64,000 bases of DNA from Doris montereyensis (GCA_037039925.1 JAXRKP010000287.1:280028-344027), one strand, 5' to 3'. Counted from the first letter of the stretch, positions 1-25,620 are shown. The notes: generated from the letters alone by a model not told the origin. Program-made: numbers and translations.

Positions 1-2480
1 TTGTGATGATTAAATTGAGTACCAACTTGCAATTCTTAAGGCAGTATTGTTGGTTTTAAGGTAAAACAGATGTGTTGAAAGTTTGGCACATGTTGTTATT
101 GAGATTTGTTATATAACTTCAAATAATCTATACTGAGCATCGTTTATGGTATGTGAAGATTTGTCACATGTTGGGCATAAATGGCTTTGTCAGTTCTGGC
201 TCTGTGGGCTATTACAGCCTTGAAGGAACCTGTTCTGTTTTAATTCAGATTCTCTTCGGCAGTGGTTACATTTTTGTGATTGAAGCCAGTGGAAGGTGCA
301 GTGATGACTAGATGAACTTGCCCTCTCTTACAAAAACAGTGATGATAAGTTCTCACTACACTCTTCTGAGCATCTTCTGCCTGGTCGTAACAGGTCTTGA
401 GTACTTTTGTGAAACCTCAACTATGTTTCCCCGTGATCTTAAGGCAGTGTTAAATGTGATAATTCATCAAAAGAAAGTACATTGTGATGATTAAAATGAG
501 TACCAACTTGCAATACTTACGACAATATTATTGGCTTTTAAGGGGGCAGCAAGTCCTGAACATGTTTTATTTAAATTATCTGATACAGCCAATCTTAATC
601 ACTAACATTGTACTCAACATGTCTAAATTAGCTGAAAAAAAATATTGATTTTTGTTGTCATGTGGTTGCCATGGGAACGTCACCATCTTGGATTTTCATT
701 ACGAAAATACAAACAACTTCAGTTCAAATAGGCTTTTTCAGTTTTAAACAAACTTGGCTGTAATTTTGCACAATGTTATTTGGTTCAAATGTGGCCTTAC
801 TCTGTAAGCGGTTGAAGAGATTTTGAAAATCGCTACTGTTTGAAATTGTATTGCTTCAAAGGTGCTATATACCAAAATTGAGGCAATCAGATAATAAATA
901 CAAAAGATCACAAACACTGTCAAAAAGTAAAATTTGGAGAAATTTGCATGTAATAACCCCCCCCCCCCCCCCCCACCCCCATTAAAAAATATTTTTTTTA
1001 TGCATTCAAACCTAGAAAAGAATAGTTTAATGCTTTGAAGCGTTGTACAATCTTGCAAGGCTCTCAAATGCTTCTTGTTGACCCTATTTCTACTGATCTG
1101 AGTCCCTGATACTCATATTGGATGGTACAGGTGCACGTAACGTCTCCATAATTTGCGGCCGATCTTAGCTGATATTGAAAATAATTCGTAAAAGTACATT
1201 TTTCAGACCATATTTTGTGATGATTAAATTGATTACCAATCATTGGCATTTATGGTACATTTTACAACCGATATGTTGAAAGTTGGGCCTGTATCGCTTC
1301 TAATAGAAATCATATAAAATTAAAGAATCGATACTGAGCTTTTTCAATGGTACCAATGTGAAGGGAATGAACTGCTCCATCTAATGATTCAATAAACAAG
1401 ATTTGTCCGCTTTGGGGTAAAAATGTCTTCAAAGTATCTATACTTATCTTTATTATGGTATCATTGTGAAAGGATTGAATTGGTCCATACAATGATTCCA
1501 TAAACTAGATTTGTCCCATGTTGGGCAAAAGTAGCATTGTCAATTTTGACGAGATGAACACCCTCTCTTACAAAATAGTGATGATAGTTCTCACAATGCT
1601 CTTCTGAGCATCTTTTGCCTGGCCTTGAATCTGTTCTGAGTACTTTTGTGAAACCTCAAAACTGTTTCCCCTCATATTTCTCTGTTTAAGTGTATTGTGT
1701 GGATTTGTCTCTCCCATTTTTGTCACTTTTTCCTATTCTTTTGTGCAATAGTTTTATTGCTTCCATTGGGTGATTGGTGGGATATTTTTATGGGTCCTTC
1801 TTCTTTCCTCTCCCTCTTGCACTTATTTTCTATTTTGCTGTTTGCTTAATTCACCCTGAGATCATCACAGGTGGTCAATAGGGTAAGTTTCAGTAAAACA
1901 GAAGACTCCTCCCTCCCTAATTTTTGGTTGAAATACATGTTTGTCCGTGATTTCGGCAGTGACTCCAAATTGACTTGGTTAAGGGAAACTATTTCTGCAC
2001 ATATTTGGGTACAGCAGGAAGGGTTGGGTGGGTGGACATTTTTTTGATAAATTATACATCATTGTATAGTATACCACTGTTAATTGCTACTACCCGACGC
2101 CGCAACAGATGTCAGATTAGACAGTTTGTCAGCTTAACAAATTAGATGGTTTGTCAGAATAACAAATTAGACTTTGTCAGATTAACTAACATGCATTTTA
2201 CAGATGCAGAATTGCTGGAGCTCAAACCTCAGACTTTGTAATTGCGACATCATATTGTGTCTGATTAGACTGTTGGATTAACAGGCTTAGACTGTATATT
2301 GAATTTCTCTCTGTCTGTGATTTTATTCTATTGTCTTGTGCATATGGGGATTTCCATCCTAAGTATGTTAACATTCGTAAGTAGCAGTTGAAGCCAGTGA
2401 AATTTGCAGTGATGATGAAATGAACTTGCCCTCACTAAAAAAAACTGATGATACATTTGTAATGTGCTCTTCTGGTCTTC
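1..2480 (+). repeat. cluster of related dispersed-repeat blocks, no gene seen
   Basis: TTGTGATGATTAAATTGAGT recurs at 1, 481 and 1216. AGATGAACTTGCCCTCTCTT blocks recur at 311, 1553 and 2418. GATTTGTCACATGTTGGGCA-like text recurs at 159 and 1509. GAATCGATACTGAGC at 1325 has an inverted copy at 5665. The cluster looks like several partial copies of one older element. The first G3BP exons were not found here. Confidence 0.6.
1690..1910 (+). repeat. dispersed SINE-like repeat, family A (plus orientation)
   Basis: Carries the family core TTAATTCACCCTGAGATCAT then CACAGGTGGTCAATAGGGTAA. Related copies in this window: 4310-4400 (+), 9505-9622 (+), 42064-42275 (-), 50155-50285 (-), 60117-60240 (-), 63911-64000 (-). 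The 42-kb copy shows a tRNA-like head. Confidence 0.7.
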
Positions 2481-2483
2481 AAG

Positions 2484-2640
2484 TAGTTTAGGAGACTCGA
2501 TAGTCCAGAGGCAAGGTGTCTGCCTCTCAACCAAAAGGTAGTGGGTTTGAGCCCTGTGAACAGTTGAAATATTTTCTTCAGTTTTTTTTAGCAAACTCTG
2601 CCACTCTGATTCAGGTAGATGAATGGACGTGCGCCTCTAA
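2484..2640 (+). repeat. tRNA-derived SINE-like repeat, family B
   Basis: TAGTCCAGAGGCAAGGTGTC, TGCCTCTCAACCAAAAGGTA, GTGGGTTTGAGCCCTG give A-box-like and B-box-like motifs about 45 bases apart. The second copy at 18935-19105 shares these and the tail TCAGGTAGATGGA-like. Confidence 0.65.
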
Positions 2641-3680
2641 AAGAAGAATGCTTATTCTTTTTATGTGTATAATAGGCCCATCTGATGTTAGACCTAGATA
2701 TGCTGTCAAGTTTTGTTTTGAATTTTGTGTTGCCTGGGCTGCCCTGTAAAGTTTTGGGAGACTTGACATCTGTATTCTGTTCTATCTTTTAGCTATCTGG
2801 TGTAAATGTCGCGGCCTAAAATGGTGTTTAGTTTTTTACACCAGGGCATGTGGGAGTCTTTTAAAATTTTGTCCAAGTGTGGACAATAGATGTTTTGGTC
2901 TCCTTTTATGGTTCATTGCTTCTTGGTGAGAATAATTGATCGTTATTTTATTAGCTGGTATGTTGAGATCTAGTCTTAAAATGTATCCAGTCTCCACGTG
3001 GTATATAGTATAGTGACGGCAATTGGTGCTTCGTCTGTTCTGCTGTAAAGAGATTTGTTTATGATTTTTGTGGGATATTTGAAATTCAAGTAGTTCTTAA
3101 GATTAAGTCAAAAGAGAGAACAAAAAGTATCATTTTGGAGCAGACTGAGTTTTAGTCATGAGAATTTAAGTGAGGCGTCAAGTGGAATAGTATTGTATTT
3201 TAACTACGGCTTTGGGATGTGCATGTTTTTGGAAAAAATAATTTTTGGGGCCGAATGACACAATGAAACTCTACAGCTGTGATGTTTGTAAGTTGCGTCT
3301 GACATTTACATTTGTATGACGTCAAGATTTTTGCTGAGCTATTAGAGTTCTTCATTGTGACATTTATTTAAATTGTCATACATGTACACTTGATTGTACA
3401 AAGATCCATTATTGTACCAGGGGACATAAGAATGCGAGGGTGAGACCAAGTATTTGGAGAAAGAAAAGAAGCATGGGGATGGGAAGTCGTTTGACATCAA
3501 GAAACCCTGCCTTTTGTTATTACATCATAAGGTATTATGATGGGTTATTGGTAGTGAACATGATATCTGGAATAAGCATATTATTTGAATCTTTGGAGAC
3601 TTTTTGATGGACCTAGTTATATTGAATGTGTATGCAAATGAGTTGGTATAATCACTAAACTCACTTTTGATGTTCCTCAG
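2641..3680. other. intron or upstream DNA without recognised feature
   Basis: AT-rich, no exon or repeat family recognised except the block GATGTTTGTAAGTTGCGTCT with TATGACGTCAAG near 3283-3340, which recurs with changes at 10520-10585. Confidence 0.4.
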
Positions 3681-15728
<12,048 letters not shown>

Positions 15729-18020
15729 ATACATCGGATCTCTTAACTACAAACATGACCGGACTGAAGCGAATTGGTATCATTGGTTACGGATGTTAGT
15801 TTGCACATCTTTTCACTCCTATAGTTTTCTTACTCTGAATGCTGCTCTTCATGTAACAGGACCTACTTGTTGATTAAAAGCCTTAATTATAATTATTTGT
15901 TATAAGTGTTCATCCACAGAGTAAGATCAGGTAGTCTTGGTACTGTCACAGCTACTGTTTAAACTATGGCCCCGATCCTATTTTCACCAAAATTGAAAAC
16001 AAGGGGTTGGCATCTTTTCCAGTTCATTTTGTAAATATTTCATGTTTCTCATTTTGAGAATTTATGATGTGTGTGTTTGGTTGTGGAAATTGTTAGTCCT
16101 CTTGCTTGTATGTTAATTGTACAAGAATCAGTTCTGACATTTTTGTGAACTTAGGTGTGGCCTTACGGTTGAAAGATGTGTTAAGCATGTCGTATTACCT
16201 TCATTTGGGATTTGAATTTGCATGTGTTTTAGTGTTCTTACTTTCTGTGTGCTCACTTATTGCACTTGGCCTGCAGATGTCCCCCCTTCCCTCTTTCTCC
16301 GAAACAGCTCCACAGTAACCAATTCCCTTAAGAACTTGCAATTAAACTTCATAACAGTGGATGGGAGATCGGTCTCAATTGGTTGCTGGTGGAAGCATTA
16401 TAGTCATATCTGGTTGATTTGAATCGGTTTTCCATCGTAATAATAGTACTTGTCTCAATATCTGTTTCAGTATAAACAGTTTTTTAAATTCTTATTAATT
16501 ATTTGTTGATAGTCATTGAATCTTGTCGATGTTTGTTAATATAAGACTCTTGATCTGATTGTTTTCCTCTAAGGATTTGTTTGGTTTGTTTTTGTTTTGT
16601 GTGTTTTTGTTTGTTTTTGTCTTATGATTTCTGTGTCAGCATAATATGCAGGATAGTCTTTGAAGGGATATTGAGCTGTACTACATCAATGCAAAACTGA
16701 TTTGATTACAGTTATGCCTAATCGTGTAACTACAGTTGCTGTGACATTACCAGACGAGTAGCGTTTCAAAAGATGTGCAACTATTTATTGATCCATTCTT
16801 TCATATCATTGTTTGTACAGAATCCACTCATTTCATCATTGTTTTATGCCTGTAAAATGTATGATAGTTCTGTGTACAAGTGAGTATGGCAATACACATA
16901 TGTTGTGATATAACTCTAATTTAAGGAACAGAAAGAAGCCATCGTTGTTTCAAGAAGCATTCTTCTTTTATGGATCTTTTTTAGTTACTGTTTTTGGGTG
17001 GAATTTCATCCCTGTGCCCTTTCCATTGACTGTGTTCCTATGCAAACGAGCTATTCTGTGGAAATGTCAGTGATGTTTGGCCATCCCTTTGAAATTTGTT
17101 TTGATATTTACATTCCGATTAGATAGCACAGGGCAGTACATTTCAGTATTCCTTTTAGGATGAAATGTTCTGCAACTGCATTTTCCTTTTTTATTTTAGC
17201 GTAATTGAGGCTGGTGAGGTGGTCTTTTGATCAAATGATTGGTCAGAAGACAGAAATGGAACAAAATTTGATAGGTTTTGATTTCCCGTACAATACATAC
17301 TGTGAAATATATATTTAGTAACTTGGGATATTAATTTGTTGTTAACATGATGGTTTTGTGTGACTTGATGTGCTTCAAAGTTTTGCCGTGTGCGAGTGTA
17401 TGGTCAGACCTTCTCCTTCATCATGTGAGTTAGTTTAGCAAAAGTCTCTCAGGGTATTTAAATTTTTTCCCATTGGACTTGGTTTGTCTTGTAACTCATT
17501 GATTTTATATGTCCCCACACCCTCTACCCTTAAATTTTATGTATTTTCACGTAATGGATGTAACTTATTTCTTGTCTGTTTTCTTCATAAGCTAGTAAGG
17601 ATCCTTTAAACTTGTTCGTTTCTTACGCAATGTCACTTTAGTCAGAGAAATAGTGAAATGTATGTTGCCTGATTGGTCCCTTGTCGTTGTGCCCCTGTTC
17701 TTCTCTGTTTCTTCTAAATTACTAATTTTCCTGTCATGATAGATGTACTTAATTTCAGGGAGGAAGTGGGAGATATTAAAAAGCAGACAGGCAAAAAAAA
17801 AAGAAGTGAAATTGGCATTAAGATGGGGTTCTGTACGTATCAAATATTGCAAGTGTACACCATAGCTTAGGTCGTCTCCATGATGTACTGGATTCAATTG
17901 TTTTCGAGTTCGGAAGGTCCAAGTGGATTGTCAAAAGAAATAGCTGCAACTCACGTGTGAAGGAATAAGATCAGTTTCGTGAGAGCGTGAAACATTTTTA
18001 TTTTTCATAAAATAAAAATT
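15729..18020 (+). other. probable G3BP 3' UTR and downstream region
   Basis: No coding potential of note. AT-rich with G/T-rich tracts (16570-16622) typical of vertebrate- or mollusc-size 3' UTRs. A weak ATTAAA-type signal lies near 15873 and AATAAA near 18010. The true poly(A) site cannot be set from the sequence alone. Confidence 0.3.
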
Positions 18021-18934
18021 CTCACAAAAAGACATTTATTTGTTTGAGTTTTTAAAAAAATGTCCTTTAATGTGTTTGTGGAAATCTGTTGTGTAAAACT
18101 TATAACCTGTCACTGTGTCCTAGTACTAAGTAAAAAGTTAATTTCAGGTTTAGAGGCCAATGGAGCTGGGACTTCCCTGTTTCATACTACCTATATCCAT
18201 TCCTTTGACATTTGGGTTGTGTGAAGCAAAATTCATGTGATGAATTTGAGATAACTCCATCAAAGGAGATAGAAACTAGAAACATGTGACATTTTGGTTT
18301 TAATTTTAATCCTCGGACTACATGTTCACACTTACCACTCAAATAATCATCATCATACATCGGAGGTTGAAGTCAACATCAGACATGAACTGAATGGAGA
18401 GTGACCATGGTGTCTGTGATTGTTTCTCTCATCTCCTCTGACTGCTATGCTAATGGTGGGTTTGCAGGAACAAAACGAGCTGGTTGGTGCTACCCGGTAA
18501 GAGCGTGGCAAAATAAAATTTAAAAATCCCAACATCGCCTCTAGTTGTGAATGTGGGTAAAATAAAATCAAAGTGACTGGTGTGGTAGGTTCTACTTCTT
18601 TCCTCTCACTATGCCACGTCTTTTATATTGCCGTTTCCTATGAATTTACTGTGACATTGAAACTGCAAATTGTGTACAAAGGAATGGACATAACTCATAG
18701 GGTACCAATAGAAATGAATCTGCTACCTCTGCATTGGCATCTATTGCCTGCCATTGTGGAAAAAGTGCACTACCAACCAAGCTAACACTAAGTTCCTTAG
18801 TTTGGTTGGATAGTGCACTCTCTTTTCGTTGGGAGGTGATGGGTGCCTATGCGGAGGTTGTAGGTTTTGTTCTCTTGGTGCCCAAAGAATGATTTTATTT
18901 CTGTCCACTCCTTGGTATTTGTTTCTTGGTACTT

Positions 18935-19105
18935 GGTAGTCCAGAGGCAAGATGTCTGCCTCTCAACCAAAAGTAGGTTTGAGCCAGCCCCGCCAATGGT
19001 TAAATAGCTTTTTTTCAGTAAAATCTATCCCCCTGGTCCAGGTAGCTGGATCGACACCTCGTCCGTCAGAGATATAAACACATGAAATAAAGTTGCAATG
19101 ATGCA
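18935..19105 (+). repeat. tRNA-derived SINE-like repeat, family B
   Basis: TAGTCCAGAGGCAAGATGTC, TGCCTCTCAACCAAAAGTAG, GTTTGAGCCAGCCCC, then GGTCCAGGTAGCTGG. Matches the 2484 copy across head and body. The upstream 18780-18880 GATAGTGCACTCTC and GGAGGTTGTAGGTTTTGTTC stretch may be a second tRNA-like head. Confidence 0.65.
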
Positions 19106-20030
19106 CATGTCCTCGGGTACAGGGTTTTAAAATTTCATTTTACCCATTGTTACTCACATCTTGAAACACTGGAATCCTACAACTACAACAGATGGAAAAC
19201 GCCTGCAGATACCATTACATGGCATTGGGCCGATGGACAAATTATGTCCGATCACTGCTGGATCAGTAACAACGTGTGTTTATATAGAAACCATTAGTGT
19301 AATGTGTAACATTGAAATATTAAATGAAAAATTTAACACACCTATTGAAATATGTTACAGTTACAACATCTATTAGTATTAGTATTAGTAATTGATAGTC
19401 CTCCCACCTACCCCCATTTGCAAGCTAGATTGAAAAAGCGCAATGAATCATTGCAAAAGCACGGAACACATTTCAATTTCAAGTGTACACATGCATGTTA
19501 AAATTGAGTAGAATTCAAAGTTTATTCTCTTCAAAATGGTGCATATAAATATAATAAAAAAACACAAAGATTCCTGATCAAAATTACATACATGTACATG
19601 TATTCCTCTTGTGAAACTGACAATACACAATTAAAAAATAAATAAAATAAAATGCAAACAAGCAATGCGGCTAATTTGACTTCAGTAAAGAAATTTCACA
19701 ATACAGAAGAAATAGAGAATGGCGTTACAAAGCAAGTACATCATAATCATAATTCATATGCTACCTAGTAGTACACTTGTACTTATTTTTGCTTCAGTGT
19801 CACAATTGGTAGGCTACACAGTACACTAGAACCCAGCTTTATTAAAATGATCCTGAAGAACCTACGTGCCATTATTACGTAATATTCTGTAATAAAATAA
19901 GATTAATAAGAGAAAGTATTGTTAATGCTTAATACTAGTGATACTAATTACTAATACTAATACTAGTTAGTAGTATATGTACCAATTCTAAATTCTTTTG
20001 AAATTGATCTACGTGTAGCTGCTAATGCTA

Positions 20031-21058
20031 TTACGAGGTCCATTTCATATTTTCCCTATTGGAACAAATTATATGAAATTTGGCACAGTATACCTTAATC
20101 TTATCCTCTATTGAACATAATCATCACCACTATCATTATCAATGCACTTTGGTATTGATTAACTTTTAACCAGTGTAACCAACTGTCAACTACAGTGACG
20201 TAAGTGACTTTGTCCAGGTACCTGATGGCCTTTTTTTGGTGGCAAGTTTAATGTTTCTTCCTGGTTCAAATCTAGGTATTCTTTCATCTTGGAGAAAAGA
20301 TGGGAAGTCGCAGGAGCTAGAGCTAGATCGGGTGAATAGCGCGAGCTCCGTTTCCAAAGTGTAACACTACAGTGGAAAACTTCCGTCACTGTCCCGGCTT
20401 TATGGATGGAATCATTGTCATCGTGGAAAAAAAACTAGTTACAGTAGATCAGGTCGCTTTTTCGGGATAGTTGGTCTTAACTTTTTTTGTAGGACCATTT
20501 TAAAGTACATTTAGTACTGGGTTTTAATAGAAATAGAAGTACCTGTTGGGAAATGCCAGAGCAAAATTACACCTTTGGCATTGGCATGAAGAAAACCATA
20601 TATGCATGACCTTCAGTGATCCTTGTTTGTAACCTGTTTTCTCGGTTTTCGAATCATCAAAGTCTCTCCATTCTGCTAACTGTCTTTTTATCTCACTCTC
20701 AGGATCCCAAAAGTAAACCCAGGTTTCATCTACTCTAGTCATAATTTTGTCTAAAAATCTGTATTCCTGTCTCTGGAATCTGTGGAGAAAATCCACCGAG
20801 AATCTTTCTCATCCTTTTGAATTTGATCCCATCTCTGTTTTGCCAGCCCTCGTGCTCTAATTTTCTAAGAAATTCTGTGCCAACTGCCATTCAATGGCCG
20901 TTGAATATTTTGATGCAAACTTTATGTCGGCATCCTAAAGGGATCAATGTGAAAGTATGCCATAAAAGCCAATTTTCAATTTCATAGCTATAGCGACACA
21001 TATTCCATAGAATTAGAAATGGGAAAATTACTTATGAAAAATGAAATGGGCCTCGTAA
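20031..21058 (-). mobile_element. mariner (Tc1/mariner) relic with TIRs
   Basis: TIRs TTACGAGGTCCATTTCAT (20031-20048) and its inverse at 21041-21058 differ at one base, with TA at the outer ends. The minus strand carries a degraded mariner transposase: DKIMTRVDETWVYFWDPESE (first catalytic Asp in the DETWV motif, 20796-20524) and RYSPDLALAPATSHLFSKMK (the YSPDLAPSDYHLF motif, 20389-20186). Frameshifts and stops make it inactive. An A-rich or unrelated stretch at 20400-20520 may be a later insertion. Confidence 0.88.
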
Positions 21059-23063
21059 CTCGTAGTCGTAGACTTTACTTACTGTTCATTTGTTTACTGC
21101 ATCATGATAATCATATTCCGTCACTTCAATATGTAAATTAATGTAATACTAAAACTAAAAGTACAAAGTTCTTTTGAGTAGCTAATTATCTTTAGTAGTT
21201 AGTAGAGACCTTTCGTTAGTGCGTAATTTAATCAGCCTTCCTTTGACTTTGACGTAGATGTATCTTTCTCATAAACTTTTTTTCTTGATACATATGCTTC
21301 TTTTTCCTACTTTTGACCAATGATTTCATGGTTATTAATAGTTAATACTCATAGGAACAAGGCAATGAAGTCTTGTTTTTTGTTATTGATTTTTTTTTTT
21401 TTTTTTAGATCTTTCATTGGTCATCATATGGTTTAGGTAGGACTTGAAAACTTTCCTTTACAAGTACAGCCCTATAAACAGGTGACAGATCTTTGGTGTG
21501 TAGTTGTAAGAGCATAATAATCAATATAGTGCCCAGGTGATATTGATTTAAAGTCACTCCAGATCATGATGTTATACACTAGTTTAGCTAGACCTGACAC
21601 ACTAACACTACTAACAGTGACACATTTTTCCTCACTCCACCCAGGCGCAAATAGGTTTCAGCTTTAGCTGGGAGGTAAAGGCTGACAGACCAGTCTCTTG
21701 TTCAGGGAATAAATCTTAAATCTTATATTTGTATCGCACATTCTGCCCAACACCTCAGAAATTCCAGCTCTACAGGCCCCTAGACTTATTGTTAGGAACT
21801 TTACTTGCTTACAATCTTACAAATACATGAGTATGACCATGTCTTGGAGCGACCTTTAAACTTTCAAGAGTTTTTTTCTTCCTCTTTTCAATGGAATAAC
21901 ATCATGAGCTAGATTTAGTTTACAACCCATTTACATGTATCATTAGTATCAACATAATATTATTGAAGAAAATTTTTTAATTCGCACACTGGGACTGGGA
22001 TTAATGGGATTTCAACCCTAATTCTTGCAAGTTTAGCGTGGCCGCCATTGTCCCTACATGCAGGAAAGCTGTGTCCCATGCCACAATAATATAATTATAA
22101 TTGAGAAGTAATGGGTGCTGACAATTAAATACATTGGTATAACAAAAAGGATAGATACAATTTTCGTTTGTCCGAGAACGCAAATTTGGTTTGACTTGTT
22201 TACAACAGTTGATGTTCACATGGCATTTTGAAAATTTAACAAATGAATAGGACAAGAGCACACCAGGCATAATCAACATTATTATTGTACTAATTCATGT
22301 AGTATATGTACAATTCATGATACATGTACTACGGTACTAATACATATGTACTAGGACAAAATTGCTGTGCCATGAATGTGAGACCACTTGTTTATTATTA
22401 TTACCTTAGTACATGTCGGCGGTGAAAGTTGCAAACCGTGAAAATCTAAAATTAGTAACACCCCCATTTTAACATTAGGAATAGGAAGCCCCCATTCTTC
22501 ATCTAGTCTAGTTAGGATTCCGTGGTACAAGAACCAATAGAAACCTGTATCTGTGTATCAATATCATAACCATATATTATGAGCAAGTGTATCCCTGAGC
22601 CTACATTCCATAGTAAGGAGGCTTAGGTGTATCCCTATTGGGTCTTGACATATGCAAACCGTGCATGTCTGTGAAAATTGGACTCACACAGATTGCGACT
22701 TTCACCGTCGATATGGGGGACATATGGAGACTATAATTATATATATAGACAGGGACTCATTCTGTGGTGAAACTACACAGCCAATGGTCTTCATGGCTGA
22801 CACTACTGACAATAGTTTGATTCTTATGATCAGCAGTGTACTCATCATACATGTATAATTGTATGCAATGGTATTGGTAAGCCTTGCCACTCATATCACA
22901 ACCTCATTAATGGAACATTTGGCTTTTTTCAAAGACCTGATCTGACATGGCACGGTGACTGACTGCGACTAACTCTTGGCTTGGTCATTATTATTATCAA
23001 ACACGTGCACATGTATTTCTTATTGAGGAACAAATGAAAGTGAAAGCCAAACTTCATATCGTT
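21059..23063. other. AT-rich intergenic DNA, no gene recognised
   Basis: No coding, structural-RNA or clear repeat signal beyond short AT-rich words and ACTAATAC repeats just before it (19930-19985). Confidence 0.4.
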
Positions 23064-23329
23064 GGCCCTGTGACGAATCCGCACAAGTCACAATTAAATT
23101 TTATTTTTTTATTGTCTAAAATTGATCTACACTGTCCAATACATATTGTGACAAAAAAATCAGAATTAAAAACCGATAGGAAATTAATTGAAATGAAGTG
23201 AGGAGACGAATCCGCACAACTCCAAAGCTCTACGATGAAATCGCACAAGTCTACTCAGTGTTTCGCTTTGACATCTGGACTTTGATTTTGTTGTTTAAAG
23301 TTAAAGTAAGGAATGTGTGTGGACATATT

Positions 23330-23930
23330 GGTCATAACAAATGATGACACGGTTGAGTGAACCACTACAGTCACAGTGGCTGAGCACTTAAAAGTTGTCT
23401 AGACGGATCAGAACGTGATAATCACCACGTCTATTCGGATATCAGACACCGCCACATCGAAGAGTACAATGAACAAAACATTAAAACTCGGAACTAGAGA
23501 TAAGTCGACAGACCATCTTTCGGCGCCATTATTATGTCAGCAAAGGAATTATTTATGAAAAAAAATGACAAGGAGGGTCCATACATTCATTGTTGGTGAC
23601 TAAAATTAGGAGGTAGCTACTGGGAGAGTCTGTGAACGCTATGGTTAGAACAAAACAAAGATGATACGGTTGTGTGAACAACCACAATCACAGTGAAAAA
23701 TTAGAATCCGTCTAGACAAATCAAAACGTGTTGACCACCACACCTATTTCGGACATCAGACACTGCCACATCAAAGAGTACAGGGAACAGGTGCGCCGAC
23801 AGGCAATCTTGCCATACAGTGCCACTATTTCATCACAAAAAAGAAATGATTATGACAATATATGACAAGGGTGGGTCCATATCATTGTACATTTCAAAAA
23901 CGCTCCTTATTGGCGATTAAAATCAGGGTG
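23330..23930 (+). repeat. two direct ~310-bp repeats inside the DNA transposon
   Basis: Unit 1 (about 23330-23610) and unit 2 (about 23650-23930) share a long series of blocks: ATGATAC/ACACGGTTG, ACCACAGTCACAGTG-like, GTCTAGAC, AAAACGTG, CACCAC, CATCAGACACTGCCACATC and GGTGGGTCCATA. Divergence is roughly a quarter of positions, so the duplication is old relative to its neighbours. Confidence 0.65.
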
Positions 23931-24084
23931 AGCTGTCAATCAAAAAGAATAATTGATAAGGTGTAGGATAGACTAGCGTGTCCTACAAATATAAAAGCTT
24001 TGATTTCATAGTTCATGTGGAAATGCTGAATGATTCTGCATTATATCGTGTCTTCCAGGCATTATTAAGAATCAATATACCAAG

Positions 24085-24414
24085 ATGATTAATGTTAATT
24101 ATACAACAATCCTCACCCTTTTAAATTGTTCAAAGAAGTTTGAAATATGGATAAAAACTGTCGTGTTTACAAAATTTTGCAAGCATCAGTCCAGAAGCAA
24201 ACAAATAATAGATCATATTCATCAGAAAAATATAATACCAAAACACTTTGCATTTCCTGAAGATAATACATTGCATACTATTGTAAATGAAGTTTTCTTT
24301 AATGACATCAGTGATCTAAACTTATCATTTTTTGCTTTTGATGATATTACAAATTCAAGTAATTTGGAGCCGAAGTGTACTACACCACGATGCAAAAGTT
24401 TCAGTAAGTTCTGA
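24085..24414 (+). CDS. ORF in DNA transposon, possible first exon of the transposase-like gene
   Basis: Open for 109 codons: MINVNYTTILTLLNCSKKFE, HQKNIIPKHFAFPEDNTLHT, ISDLNLSFFAFDDI, then EPKCTTPRCKSFSKF-stop. The final KSF|gtaagtt contains a plausible splice donor at about 24405, and the Cys pair near the end could continue into the Cys-rich start of the frame after the minisatellite. No family recognised for this portion alone. Confidence 0.35.
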   Translation: MINVNYTTILTLLNCSKKFEIWIKTVVFTKFCKHQSRSKQIIDHIHQKNIIPKHFAFPEDNTLHTIVNEVFFNDISDLNLSFFAFDDITNSSNLEPKCTTPRCKSFSKF

Positions 24415-24769
24415 TGAATAATTTAGCATTTTTATATATGAGAAAAACAAAACCTCTCTCTACCTCTCTTTCTCTCTCCCTCCTCTCTCTTTCTCTCCCC
24501 CCCCATTCTCTCTCTCTCTCTCTCGTAATAAGTTCCAGTGAAATTAATTGCCTCAACCATCACCTATCTTGTCAAGTATCTTAGTATCTACTCACAGAAT
24601 TACTCATCCACTATTTATTTATTATTTAATTTATTTTATCCATCATTATCAGCAAGATAATCATAATATTACTAAAATACATAATTTCCAGAAGCTATCA
24701 TCTGATTTGTTATCATGATAAATATAATAAATATGAGTGACATCATTAAACATTTACAACACGATCTAT

Positions 24770-25620
24770 TCCAACGCCTACCTTACCAAACTCTCTAGCA
24801 GAGCCTCCACAACACGACTCAACATCTACCTTACCAAACTCTCTAGAAGAAAGTGCAGAGCCTCCACAACATGACCTTCAACGCCTACCTTACCAAACTC
24901 TAGCAGTGCAGAGCCTCCACAACACGACTCCTCTAACGCCTACCTTTCCAAGCTCAATGAGCAGAGCCTACATTTATCCAACACGACCCAACGCCTATAC
25001 CAAGCTCTCTAGCAGAGCCTCCACAACACACCCAAAGCCTACCCAACGCCCTACCTTTCCAAACTCTCTGCAGAGCCTCCACAACTGACCCAACGCCTAC
25101 CTTACCAAACTCTCTAGCAGAGCCTCCAAAACATGACCCAACGCCTACCTTACCAAACTCTAGCAGAGCCTCCACAACACGACCTCAACGCCTACCTTAC
25201 CAAACTCTCTAGCAGAGCCTCCACAACACGACCCAACGCCCACCTTACAAAACTCTAGCAGAGCCTCCACAACATGACCCAACGCCTACCTTACCAAATT
25301 CTAGCAGAGCCTCCACAACACGACTCAACGCCTACCTTACCAAACTCTCTAGCAGAGCCTCCTCCAACACGACCCAACGCCTACCTTACCATACTCTCTA
25401 GCAGAACCTCTACAACACAACCCAATGCCTACCTTTCCAAACTCTCTAGCACTTCAGAGCCTCCACAACAAGATCTCAACGCCTACCTTTCCAAACTCTC
25501 TTTTCTCCACAACAGCATGCAGAGCTTCCACAACAAGACCATTCCAAACTCTCGCCTACTTACTTTCCAAACTCTCTAGCACTGCAGAGCCTCCACAACA
25601 AGACCCAACGTGCCTACCTT
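24770..25620 (+). repeat. ~50-bp minisatellite (CCTACCTTACCAAACTCTCT...)
   Basis: About 17 imperfect units, each built from CAACGCCTACCTTACCAAAC, TCTCTAGCAGAG and CCTCCACAACACGAC, with length variants of roughly 45-60 bases. Starts about 24770 and ends at 25620, where transposase-like coding resumes. Strand-asymmetric (C/A-rich on plus). It lies in what looks like an intron of the transposon gene. Confidence 0.9.

Noticed and set aside
16106..16422. Short open frames downstream of G3BP
   Set aside because: Hydrophobic, AT-rich frames in the probable 3' UTR with no family match.
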